From Rhizobium phaseoli (GTDB lineage Bacteria > Pseudomonadota > Alphaproteobacteria > Rhizobiales > Rhizobiaceae), in contig NZ_ML133565.1 of the NCBI RefSeq assembly GCF_003985125.1, forward strand, positions 372,001 to 436,000: a stretch of 64,000 nucleotides of DNA, in the 5' to 3' direction. The notes beneath the pieces were generated by a model, which did no database searches, was not told the origin of the DNA, and saw only the letters and a program-made list of their open reading frames with translations. This document shows positions 8,007 to 15,775 of the stretch, piece by piece (the first letter of the stretch is position 1; each line of letters begins with the position of its first letter). The position numbers and the translations under genes were made by a program.

Positions 8007-9116
8007 TCAGTAAAGAATCGAGCGTTCCGTTTCCTTGTCGAACAGCTGCGCATTGCTCATGTCGGCAATAAGCGTCGCCTCCTCGCCGATATCGGGCCGG
8101 AAGCGCGGCGACACACGGGCGATGAGATTGCGTCCGCCGGCGACCATATTCAGATGCACCTCCGAGCCCATGGGCTCGGCAAGCTCGACCACTGCCTTCA
8201 CTGGCGCGAGATTTTCGGCCGGGATGTCGGCCGGCGGCAGTTCGTGGAAGTTCTCCGGACGGATGCCGAGCACCAGCTCGCGGCCCTCGTAAGGCGCGAT
8301 CCTGCTCTTGTCGAAATGAACGGGCAGTGGCAGCTCCCGGCCGTCGAAAATGGCGACATAGCGCTCGCCGCGGCGCTGGATCGTCGATGGCAGCATGTTC
8401 ATCTGCGGCGCGCCGATGAAGCCGGCGACGAACATGTTGACGGGGCGGTCGTAAAGGTTCTGCGGCGTGTCGACCTGCTGGATATGGCCGTCCTTCATGA
8501 CGACGATGCGGTCGGCCATCGTCATGGCTTCCACCTGGTCGTGGGTGACGTAGATGAAGGTGGCGTTGAGGCGCTTGTGCAGCTTGGTGATTTCCGAGCG
8601 CATCGTGCCGCGCAGCTTGGCGTCGAGATTGGACAGCGGCTCGTCGAGCAGGAAGACGGCCGGGTTGCGCACCATGGCGCGGCCGAGCGCGACGCGCTGG
8701 CGCTGCCCGCCCGAGAGCGCCTTCGGCTTGCGGTTCAGGAGATGGGTGATGTCGAGGATCTTGGCGGCGTCCTGCACCTGCTTGTCGATGAAATCACGCG
8801 ACACTTTGCGCAGCTGCAGGCCGAAGGCCATGTTCTTGTAGACGGTCATATGCGGGTAGAGCGCATAATTCTGGAAGACCATGGCGATATCCCGGTCCTT
8901 GGAGGGGACGTCGTTCATGACGTCGCCGCCGATCTTGAGTTCTCCGCCGGAGATCTCCTCGAGGCCGGCGATCATCCTGAGCGTCGTCGATTTGCCGCAA
9001 CCGGAGGGGCCGACCAGGATGATGAATTCCTTATCGGCAATTTCCAGATCGATATCGTGGACGACGGTGAGCGCGCCGTAGGATTTGTTCAGCTCTTTAA
9101 GCGAAATGCTGGCCAT
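8007..9116 (-). CDS. UgpC/MsmK-type sugar ABC transporter ATPase (locus 1)
   Basis: This 369-residue ATPase has Walker A GPSGCGKST, signature LSGGQRQRVALGRA, Walker B VFLLDEPLSNLD and the switch His in IYVTHDQVEAMTMADR. A C-terminal OB-fold (TOBE) region of about 130 residues is typical of the MalK/UgpC class. It energises import through the permeases at 10309-12098. ATPases of this class can serve several permease pairs, so it may also drive the transporter at 24519-27607, which has no ATPase of its own. The start is ATG 9116 with AGGAGAA upstream, 15 bases after the GH88 stop. Confidence 0.95.
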   Translation of the reverse strand: MASISLKELNKSYGALTVVHDIDLEIADKEFIILVGPSGCGKSTTLRMIAGLEEISGGELKIGGDVMNDVPSKDRDIAMVFQNYALYPHMTVYKNMAFGLQLRKVSRDFIDKQVQDAAKILDITHLLNRKPKALSGGQRQRVALGRAMVRNPAVFLLDEPLSNLDAKLRGTMRSEITKLHKRLNATFIYVTHDQVEAMTMADRIVVMKDGHIQQVDTPQNLYDRPVNMFVAGFIGAPQMNMLPSTIQRRGERYVAIFDGRELPLPVHFDKSRIAPYEGRELVLGIRPENFHELPPADIPAENLAPVKAVVELAEPMGSEVHLNMVAGGRNLIARVSPRFRPDIGEEATLIADMSNAQLFDKETERSILY

Positions 9117-9131
9117 CGGGTTCTCCTGACG

Positions 9132-10304
9132 TCACCAATAGGAAGACCAGCGGCGCGAAAGGCGCGTCAAAGCTTCCATGTAATAATAATCTCCCCAGGA
9201 GACACACTCATCGACGCCCTCACCGCGGCAGGTGTTGAAGGGCGATTTCTTCGAATAGGTGGCGTGCAGCACCAGGCCGTTGGAGACTGCGGGGTCCTTG
9301 ACCGCATAGTGATCGGCAAGGCTCTTGATCATGCGGCGCGCCAGCATGCGGTAGCGTTCGGCGGCTTCGGCATCGACGAGATCGGCCATCTCAAGCAGGC
9401 CACAGGCGGTGATCGAAGCCGAGGAACTGTCGCGCGGCTCGCCGTCGCCATCGGAAAACACGAGATCCCAATAGGGCACCATGTCGGCCGGCAGCCGGTT
9501 GAGATAGAAGGCGAGCAGCCGGTCGAAGGTCTGGCGATATTCCTCGATCCGCTCGTAGCGGTAGGAGATTGCCATGCCGGCGATGCCCCAGGCCTGGCCG
9601 CGCGCCCAGGCGCTGTCGTCCCGGTAGCCCTGTTTGGTGGCGCCGCGCACCGGCGCGCCGGTGACCGGGTCCATGTAGAAGGTGTGATAGGTGGAATCGT
9701 CGGGCCGTACCGAGTTGGCGAGCGTGGTGCGGGCATGAATGAGCGCGATCTCGCGATATTTCGGATCGCCCGTCTCGCTGCTGGCCCAGTAGAGAAGCGG
9801 CAGGTTCAGCAGGCAATCGATGATGTAGCGGTATTCTTCCGGCCTGCCCTTGCGGCCCCAGGCCTGGATGAACTGGCCGATCGGCTGGAAGCGCTCGATC
9901 AGCTGGTCGGCGGCCAGGATCGCTGCCCTGCGGCCGTCCTCGTCTCCGACCAGCTTCCAGGCGGCGATGCAGGAGGGCGAATAGAGGAAGCCCATATCGT
10001 GATGGTCGGTCTCGATGCGCTTGACGATCCGATGCAGGAAGGACTGGACCTGGATCTGCGCGGCATGCCGAAATAGCGGATCACCGCTATGCTCGAAGGC
10101 CAGCCACAGCTCGCCGGGCCAGAAGCCCGCGGTCCATTGATCGTTCGCCACGGCAGGATAGAAATTGTTCAAACTCGAATGGTTCTGCGCGGCATAGGTG
10201 AACTGAGGAAGATTACGTCTGACCTGTGCGACGGCAAGATCGAGCGCGGCATTCACTTCCTTATCAGTGATCGGCTGCGGGGCGACTGTTGAAACGGCAT
10301 TCAT
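9132..10304 (-). CDS. Glycoside hydrolase family 88 unsaturated glucuronyl hydrolase
   Basis: This 390-residue GH88-type (alpha/alpha)6 enzyme hydrates the vinyl ether of a 4,5-unsaturated uronic acid at the non-reducing end of oligosaccharides made by polysaccharide lyases, and so releases the unsaturated sugar. Two acidic positions fit the catalytic pair of characterised enzymes (Asp88 and Asp149 in Bacillus sp. GL1 UGL): D103 in HHDMGF and D163 in YIIDCLLNLPLLYW, 60 residues apart. Other family blocks are DQWTAGFWPGELW and SAWARGQAWGIAG. There is no signal peptide, so it acts in the cytoplasm after import. Its start lies 5 bases after the permease stop, with the ribosome site (AAGGGG) inside the permease end, which indicates tight operon coupling. 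Confidence 0.92.
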   Translation of the reverse strand: MNAVSTVAPQPITDKEVNAALDLAVAQVRRNLPQFTYAAQNHSSLNNFYPAVANDQWTAGFWPGELWLAFEHSGDPLFRHAAQIQVQSFLHRIVKRIETDHHDMGFLYSPSCIAAWKLVGDEDGRRAAILAADQLIERFQPIGQFIQAWGRKGRPEEYRYIIDCLLNLPLLYWASSETGDPKYREIALIHARTTLANSVRPDDSTYHTFYMDPVTGAPVRGATKQGYRDDSAWARGQAWGIAGMAISYRYERIEEYRQTFDRLLAFYLNRLPADMVPYWDLVFSDGDGEPRDSSSASITACGLLEMADLVDAEAAERYRMLARRMIKSLADHYAVKDPAVSNGLVLHATYSKKSPFNTCRGEGVDECVSWGDYYYMEALTRLSRRWSSYW

Positions 10305-10308
10305 GGAT

Positions 10309-11145
10309 TTACCCCTTCAGTCCCGTCGAGGCGATGCCCTCGACGAAGAAGCGCTGCAGAGAGAGGAAGACGACGAGAACGGGCACGAGGGCGACGACGG
10401 AGGCCGCCATGATCAGCCCGTACTCGGCCGAATATTGCGAGATGAACATGCGCAGGCCGATCTGGACGGTCTTCAGCTCGGTCTTGGTGAGATAGATCAT
10501 CGGTCCGAGGAAATCGTTCCAGGTGCTGACGAAGGTAAAGATCGTCAGCGTCGAGAGCGCGGGCTTGGAGAGCGGCAGCATGATGCGCGCCCAGATCTGA
10601 TATTCGTTCATGCCGTCGATGCGGGCCGCCTCGCAGAGTTCGGTCGGGATCGACATGTAGAATTGCCGCATCAGGAAGACGCCGAAGGCGGTGAAGGCCT
10701 GCAGGCAGATCAGCGCCAGATGCGTGTTGTTGAGGCCGAACTCGCGCATCAGCAGGAACTGCGGCACCATATAGACCTGCCAGGGCATGGCGATGGTAGC
10801 GATATAGCCGAGGAACAGCGTGTTCTTGTAGGGGAAGTTCAGCTTGGCGAAGGCGTAGGCGGCAAAGCTCGAGGTCAGGAGCTGCAGCAGCGTGACGATG
10901 ATCGTCAGCTTCGAGGTGTTGTAGATGAAGAGCGCAAGCGGGATCTTCGTCCAGATATCGACGTAGTTATGCCATTGCGGCTGAGACGGTATCCACTCGA
11001 TCGGGAAGGCGAAGACGTCGCGGCTGAGCTTCAGCGACGCCGAGAGCATCCAGGCGAAGGGCATCAGCATCACCACCGTCACCGTGATGACGATCGCATA
11101 GAGGAGGACCGTTTTGACGGTGATCTTGCGCCCGGCGATCCTCAT
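10309..11145 (-). CDS. Carbohydrate ABC transporter permease, MalG type (locus 1)
   Basis: This 278-residue inner-membrane permease has six predicted helices and a BPD_transp_1 domain. The EAA loop that docks on the ATPase is visible as ELCEAARIDGMNEYQIWARIMLPLSKPAL. The N-terminal segment starts TVKTVLLYAIVITVTVVMLMPF. Its ATG overlaps the stop of the upstream permease (ATGA), as usual for MalF/MalG-type pairs. Confidence 0.94.
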   Translation of the reverse strand: MRIAGRKITVKTVLLYAIVITVTVVMLMPFAWMLSASLKLSRDVFAFPIEWIPSQPQWHNYVDIWTKIPLALFIYNTSKLTIIVTLLQLLTSSFAAYAFAKLNFPYKNTLFLGYIATIAMPWQVYMVPQFLLMREFGLNNTHLALICLQAFTAFGVFLMRQFYMSIPTELCEAARIDGMNEYQIWARIMLPLSKPALSTLTIFTFVSTWNDFLGPMIYLTKTELKTVQIGLRMFISQYSAEYGLIMAASVVALVPVLVVFLSLQRFFVEGIASTGLKG

Positions 11146-12098
11146 GCCTCGTCCTCCCGCTGGCGGCGGAACTGAAAGACCGTGACCGCGAGCACAAGGA
11201 AGAACAGCACCAGCGAAATCATGCTGGAATAGCCGAGATCCCAGGAAATGAAGGCCTCGTTATAGATGTGGTAGACGAGCACGAGCGTCGATGTGCCGGG
11301 GCCGCCCTGGGTGATCATGAAGATCTGGTCGAACACCTTGAAGGACTGGATCGTCAGCATGACGGTGACGAAAAAGGTCGTCGGTCCGAGCTGCGGCACA
11401 GTGACATGGATGAATTTCTGCCAGGAATTGGCGCCGTCGAGATCGGCAGCCTCATAGAGCTCGGCATTGATGCCCTGCAACCCGGCCAGGTAGATGACCA
11501 TGTAATAGCCCATGTTTTTCCAGATGCCGAACAGGATCACCGTCACCATCGCCCAGTGGCGGTCGGCCGCCCATCCCGGCATGTTCTTCGGGTCGAGGCC
11601 GAGCGTGTAGAGGATCATGTTCACCGGTCCCATCTCGGGATTGAAGATCATGTTCCAGACGACGGCGACGGCGACCAGCGAGGCGACATAAGGAAAGAAC
11701 ATCGCGGTGCGGAAGAAATTCCGCCCCGCGATCTTCTGGTTGAGGAGGACGGCGAGGCCGAGCGCGCAGAGCAGCGTCGCCGGCACCGAGGCGACCGTGT
11801 AGATGATCGTGTTCCAGAAGGCGGCGACGAAGGCCTTGTCGTCGAACAGCCGCCAGAAATTGTCGAGCCCGGCGAAGGTGATCGCATTCGAGCCGTCCCA
11901 ATGCATGAAGGCGAGGGCGAAGGCGAACAGGATCGGGCCGAGCGTGAAGACCGCGAAGCCGAGGAAATTCGGCGCGATGAAGGAATAGGCGACGAGCGCG
12001 CTGCGGATCTTGCGCTGCCGCTTGGTGAGGACTGCGGCCTTCCGACGTGGAGTTGTCGGGGCGCCATCCGTCGCAATGACTGAATTCGATATGGACAC
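11142..12098 (-). CDS. Sugar ABC transporter permease, MalF type (locus 1)
   Basis: This 318-residue inner-membrane permease and partner of the following gene starts the minus-strand operon. The first helix reads ALVAYSFIAPNFLGFAVFTLG and the EAA loop is ELYEAADLDGANSWQKFIHVTVPQLGP. The GTG start at 12098 is supported by GAGGAGG eight bases upstream. Divergent from the heparinase II/III gene; the 212-base gap between them carries a direct repeat that may be the operator. Confidence 0.93.
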   Translation of the reverse strand: MSISNSVIATDGAPTTPRRKAAVLTKRQRKIRSALVAYSFIAPNFLGFAVFTLGPILFAFALAFMHWDGSNAITFAGLDNFWRLFDDKAFVAAFWNTIIYTVASVPATLLCALGLAVLLNQKIAGRNFFRTAMFFPYVASLVAVAVVWNMIFNPEMGPVNMILYTLGLDPKNMPGWAADRHWAMVTVILFGIWKNMGYYMVIYLAGLQGINAELYEAADLDGANSWQKFIHVTVPQLGPTTFFVTVMLTIQSFKVFDQIFMITQGGPGTSTLVLVYHIYNEAFISWDLGYSSMISLVLFFLVLAVTVFQFRRQREDEA

Positions 12099-12194
12099 GA
12101 ACGCCTTCCTCCTCGACGGACTTGCTGCACCTGACGGCTTGCTGACGCCTCCGTCGCCGCCCCCCGTCAGTCAACGACATAACACATATCCGGT

Positions 12195-12230
12195 ATTGGT
12201 CAAACAAGTTCTGAATAGGTCATACAAATG
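12195..12230. promoter_or_regulatory. Two 16-base direct repeats between divergent locus 1 transcripts
   Basis: ATTGGTCAAACAAGTT (12195-12210) and ATAGGTCATACAAATG (12215-12230) share GGTCAwACAA and start exactly 20 bases apart, on one face of the helix. The first also fits a TTG-N6-CAA palindrome, a shape used by GntR-family regulators of uronate genes. The regulator gene is not obvious nearby. Confidence 0.4.
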
Positions 12231-12310
12231 TAATGGAAAGCGTCAGAAACATATGATAGGTGAGCGTGAAGACCAGACGCTCGTCGAGGCTTTCCGGCGC
12301 AGGGAGGAAC

Positions 12311-14104
12311 ATGTTCAGCGAGATTTCAGGGGGGCTGCCTGACATTCTGGGCGACTTCATGCCCGGAGCGGTGCGTTCCGATCGTGAGCGCTGGAGTGCG
12401 GTGCCGCCGGCGACGCGCGATGCCGTTATTTGCGATGCCGAGGCTGCGGTTGCGCGCGCCTGGCCTCTGATTACGGCTTCCGATTACCGGGAATATACTG
12501 CGACCGGCAACCGCTCTCGTTTTGAGGAACTTTATTTCACCCGGCGGCGGATGCTCAACGATCTGGTGCTGGGCGAACTCGTCGAGGGGGGCGGGCGGTT
12601 TCTGCCTGACATCGTCGACGGCATCTTCCTGATAGCGGAGGAGAGCGGCTGGCAGCTTCCGGCCCACAATGCCTATGAACGCAGTGGCGCGCGGCTGCCG
12701 CTTCCCGACAATTCGCAGCCCGTCATTGATCTCTTCGCCGCCGAAACGGCGGCGCTGCTCGCCACGATCGTCGCCCTGCTGGGCACAGCGCTCGACGACC
12801 TCAGCCCGGAGGTTACGGCACGGGTTCGGCGTGAGATCGAGAGCCGCATTCTCCGGCCCTATCTCGGCCGGCATTTCTGGTGGATGGGCCGGGGCAGTGA
12901 TCGGATGAACAATTGGACGGCCTGGATTACCCAGAACGTCCTGCTGGCGACCTTCTCCCTGAACACCGATCAGGCGACGCGCCGGGCGGTCGTCGAGAAG
13001 GCGCTCGCCAGCCTCGACGCCTTCCTGAAGGACTATGCGGAGGATGGGGCTTGTGAAGAAGGTGTGCTTTACTACCGCCACGCCGCTCTCTGCCTCCATG
13101 GCGCCGTGACCATTCTCGACAGCGTGGCGCCGGGCGCGTTTGCCGGGATCTGGCAGCAGCCGAAGATCCGCAACATGGCCGAATACATCGCAAATATGCA
13201 TGTGGCCGGACGCCATTATTTCAACTTCGCGGATTCCTCCGCCGTCGTCGAGCCCTGCAGCGCGCGGGAGTACCTGTTTGGAAAAGCGGTCGGTTCGCCG
13301 ATGCTGGCGGAATTCGCGGCGACCGACAGGGCGGCGGCCGAACGCCCGCATTTGCCGGAGGAATGGAACCTCTGGTACCGCGTGCAGGAGTTGCTGGTCG
13401 GTCATCGGATCCGCCGGACCGAAGCGAAACCGGCGCTCCAGGGCGATATTTTCTACCCCGGCATCGGCCTGTTCATCGCTCGCGACGAGCAGTTTTCGCT
13501 TGCGGTCAAGGGCGGCAACAATGGCGAGGGCCACAATCACAACGATGTCGGCAGTGTGACGCTCTACAAGAACGGACGCCCGCTGCTGATCGATGTCGGC
13601 GTCGAGACCTATACGGCCAAGACCTTCTCCCCGCAGCGCTACGAGATCTGGACGATGCAGTCGGCCTATCACAACCTGCCGACATTCGAAGGTGTCATGC
13701 AGTCCGCCGGTGAAACCTTCGGCGCAAGGGATGTCGAAGTCGAATTCGGCGAGGAAAGTGCGCGCGCATCTCTGGAAATATCCGGCGCCTATCCCGCGGA
13801 TGCACAGCTGCGCAGCTATCGCCGCACCGTCTCTCTGTTGCGCGGCCGCCATGTGGAGATTGTCGATGCTTATGACGGAGATCGATCGGCGGTGCTGTCG
13901 CTGATGACGTGCCTGGCGCCGACCGTCACCGCCCAGAGGATCGATCTCGCAGATCTCGGCAGCATTGTCGTGGACGGCGCCGGTACGATCGAAATCGACG
14001 AGATCGAGGTGAATGACGCCAGACTGAGATCGGCCTGGCCCGAAAAGCTTTACAGGCTGCGTCTGCCGTTTGCCGGCAGGCTCCTGAAATTGCGAATAAA
14101 TTAA
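12311..14104 (+). CDS. Heparinase II/III family protein, probable intracellular oligouronide lyase
   Basis: This 597-residue protein has an N-terminal helical (alpha/alpha) region (about 1-370) and a C-terminal beta-rich Hepar_II_III domain. The hallmark GEGHNHNDVGS is at 405-415, followed by PLLIDVGVETYT and YHNLPTF. In characterised relatives (PL12, PL15, PL17, PL21) these regions hold catalytic Tyr/His and metal-binding residues for beta-elimination of uronic-acid polymers. There is no signal peptide, so it probably cleaves imported oligosaccharides, giving unsaturated ends that GH88 (9132-10304) could remove. A longer frame starts at 12260, but ATG 12311 has GGGAGGA six bases upstream. 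The precise substrate cannot be called. Confidence 0.88.
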   Translation: MFSEISGGLPDILGDFMPGAVRSDRERWSAVPPATRDAVICDAEAAVARAWPLITASDYREYTATGNRSRFEELYFTRRRMLNDLVLGELVEGGGRFLPDIVDGIFLIAEESGWQLPAHNAYERSGARLPLPDNSQPVIDLFAAETAALLATIVALLGTALDDLSPEVTARVRREIESRILRPYLGRHFWWMGRGSDRMNNWTAWITQNVLLATFSLNTDQATRRAVVEKALASLDAFLKDYAEDGACEEGVLYYRHAALCLHGAVTILDSVAPGAFAGIWQQPKIRNMAEYIANMHVAGRHYFNFADSSAVVEPCSAREYLFGKAVGSPMLAEFAATDRAAAERPHLPEEWNLWYRVQELLVGHRIRRTEAKPALQGDIFYPGIGLFIARDEQFSLAVKGGNNGEGHNHNDVGSVTLYKNGRPLLIDVGVETYTAKTFSPQRYEIWTMQSAYHNLPTFEGVMQSAGETFGARDVEVEFGEESARASLEISGAYPADAQLRSYRRTVSLLRGRHVEIVDAYDGDRSAVLSLMTCLAPTVTAQRIDLADLGSIVVDGAGTIEIDEIEVNDARLRSAWPEKLYRLRLPFAGRLLKLRIN

Positions 14105-14113
14105 ATGATGAGA

Positions 14114-14153
14114 GCATGATGCCGAATATCGCTCACGCTTTTCGGCCTCATGC
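14114..14153. repeat. Intergenic palindromic repeat related to the 44712-44759 module
   Basis: GCATGATGCCGAA (14114-14126) pairs with TTCGGCCTCATGC (14141-14153) at 12 of 13 positions around a 14-base loop that contains CGCTCACGCTT. The element at 44714-44754 has the same arms and the loop core CGCTCACACTT. Confidence 0.6.
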
Positions 14154-14169
14154 TTTGAGGAGGGCGAGC

Positions 14170-15009
14170 ATGGAATTGACGCTGAAGATCGTGGACGCCG
14201 ATGGGTTCGTCCTGGCAAGCTCAACAGGGCAGGAAGAGACTTTCCTGGTCTATCGCCAAAGCTATCGCGAGGGCGAGCAGGTGGTCGTTGAGGCCTCCGA
14301 GCCAGGACACATCTTCCTCGCGCTGGACAGCGCGATTCAGCCCAGCCTGGTCTATATGAAGGAGTGTTCCTATTCGCTTGCCGTGCCGTTCGGCGACAAG
14401 CGCCGACCCTATTCGCCGAATGCCTTCAAAGGCGATATGCATCGGCTGTCGGTGCGCAGGGCACGGCCCGGGGAGGTTGCGCATCGGCGCAATCTGGCGC
14501 TCAACCCCTGGGATGGTCACGCCAATCGCACGCTGTTTCCGCACGCACGCGCCAATGTCGAAACCCGGGGAGAAGCGGTCTTTGCCGCCCGGAACGCCAT
14601 CGACGGCGAGAAGGCCAATGACGATCACGGCTTCTGGCCCTACACGAGTTGGGGCATCAATCGTGATCCGCAAGCGGCGCTGACGGTGGAGTTCGGCAGG
14701 CCCGTGCGGATCGACGAGATTATCTTCTACCTCCGCGCCGATTTTCCGCATGATTCCTGGTGGGAAGAGGCAAGCGTCACCTTCTCGAGCGGCAAAAGCT
14801 TTTCCTTCCCGCTGGCCAAGTCAGGCGCCGCGCAGGGCTTCCCGATCGAGCCTTGCATCGTCGAATGGGTCGAACTGCATGGCCTGATCAAGGCCGAGGA
14901 TGTCTCGCCCTTTCCGGCGCTGACGCAGATCGAAATCTGGGGAACCGAGGCGCCGGGCGCCGGCGATCGGAACGTCGTCGCCGTTACAGCGGCTGACGAG
15001 CAGGCCTAG
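14170..15009 (+). CDS. Carbohydrate-binding / discoidin-like beta-sandwich protein
   Basis: This 279-residue protein has no signal peptide and no obvious catalytic motif. Residues about 1-100 look like a small beta domain (YRQSYREGEQVVVEAS). Residues about 140-265 resemble a discoidin / F5-8-type carbohydrate-binding sandwich, with ARNAIDGEKAN, HGFWPYTSWGINRDPQAALTVEFG and VRIDEIIFYLRAD. It probably recognises a sugar or assists the heparinase-like protein upstream, whose stop is 66 bases before it on the same strand. ATG 14170 is preferred over a frame from 14116 because AGGAGGGCGAGC precedes it. The function is inference. Confidence 0.7.
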   Translation: MELTLKIVDADGFVLASSTGQEETFLVYRQSYREGEQVVVEASEPGHIFLALDSAIQPSLVYMKECSYSLAVPFGDKRRPYSPNAFKGDMHRLSVRRARPGEVAHRRNLALNPWDGHANRTLFPHARANVETRGEAVFAARNAIDGEKANDDHGFWPYTSWGINRDPQAALTVEFGRPVRIDEIIFYLRADFPHDSWWEEASVTFSSGKSFSFPLAKSGAAQGFPIEPCIVEWVELHGLIKAEDVSPFPALTQIEIWGTEAPGAGDRNVVAVTAADEQA

Positions 15010-15106
15010 ATATAAGCCTCTCCTGATCAGCTTGAATGTGGGGTGCTCGTCAGCGGTGGCAACGGGTCGCTTCCGCTAGCCCGTCCGCACGTGCTAAGGG
15101 GATCGG

Positions 15107-15775
15107 ATGCGACTGCTCGTGGTGGAGGACAACAAGGATCTGGCGGCCTGGCTGGGCAAAGCCCTGCGGCAGGCGCAATACGCCATCGACATCGCCCATG
15201 ATGGTGAGGATGCCGAGCATATGCTGAAGGTCGCCGAGTATTCGGCGATGATCCTCGACCTTGCGCTGCCCAAGCTCGACGGATTGACGCTTTTAAAGCG
15301 GCTGAGACAATCCGGCAGCAAACTGCCGGTCATCATCCTGACGGCCAATGCAAGCCTGGACGGCCGCGTGGCGGGTCTCGACAGCGGCGCCGACGACTAT
15401 CTCGCCAAGCCCTTCGAAATCGCCGAGCTCGAAGCCAGGATCCGGGCGGTGGTGCGCCGCGGACAGGACCGCGCATCTTCGGAAATCACGGTTGGAGACT
15501 TGCTTTTTTCCGGTGGGACGCGGCAATTTTTCGTCGCAGGCGAGCCGCTGCAGCTGACGCCGCGGGAATATGCCGTTCTCGAGCAGCTCGTCATGAAGTT
15601 GGGTACCACGGTTTCGAAGACCGCCCTTTCCGAAAGCGTCTTCGGCTTCGACGACGAGGCGGATCCAAGCGCCATCGAAATCTACATCCACAGGCTGCGA
15701 AAGAAGCTCGAGAACAGTTCGGTTCAGATCGCGACACTGCGGGGGCTCGGCTATCTCCTCAGACATGTCCAGTAG
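15107..15775 (+). CDS. OmpR-family response regulator, TctD-like
   Basis: This 222-residue regulator has a receiver domain with acidic pocket E7-D8, phosphoacceptor D51 in ILDLALPKLDG, Thr80 in IILTAN and Lys102 in YLAKPF. A winged-helix DNA-binding domain follows (about 127-220), including LTPREYAVLEQL and ALSESVFGFDDEADPSAIEIYIHRLRKKL in split form. Its 3' end overlaps the sensor gene by 11 bases. OmpR-family proteins often bind direct repeats with an 11-bp period; such a repeat lies at 20161-20180 upstream of the convergent ABC operon, making that operon a plausible target. Confidence 0.92.
   Translation: MRLLVVEDNKDLAAWLGKALRQAQYAIDIAHDGEDAEHMLKVAEYSAMILDLALPKLDGLTLLKRLRQSGSKLPVIILTANASLDGRVAGLDSGADDYLAKPFEIAELEARIRAVVRRGQDRASSEITVGDLLFSGGTRQFFVAGEPLQLTPREYAVLEQLVMKLGTTVSKTALSESVFGFDDEADPSAIEIYIHRLRKKLENSSVQIATLRGLGYLLRHVQ

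Noticed and set aside
7923..10076. 717-codon plus-strand frame opposite the ATPase and GH88 genes
   Set aside because: Low-complexity Arg/Asp/Gly-rich translation, no family resemblance; it is an antisense shadow of two well-supported genes.
12326..14224. 632-codon minus-strand frame opposite the heparinase II/III gene
   Set aside because: Antisense shadow; the plus strand carries the GEGHNHNDVGS motif and a good ribosome site.
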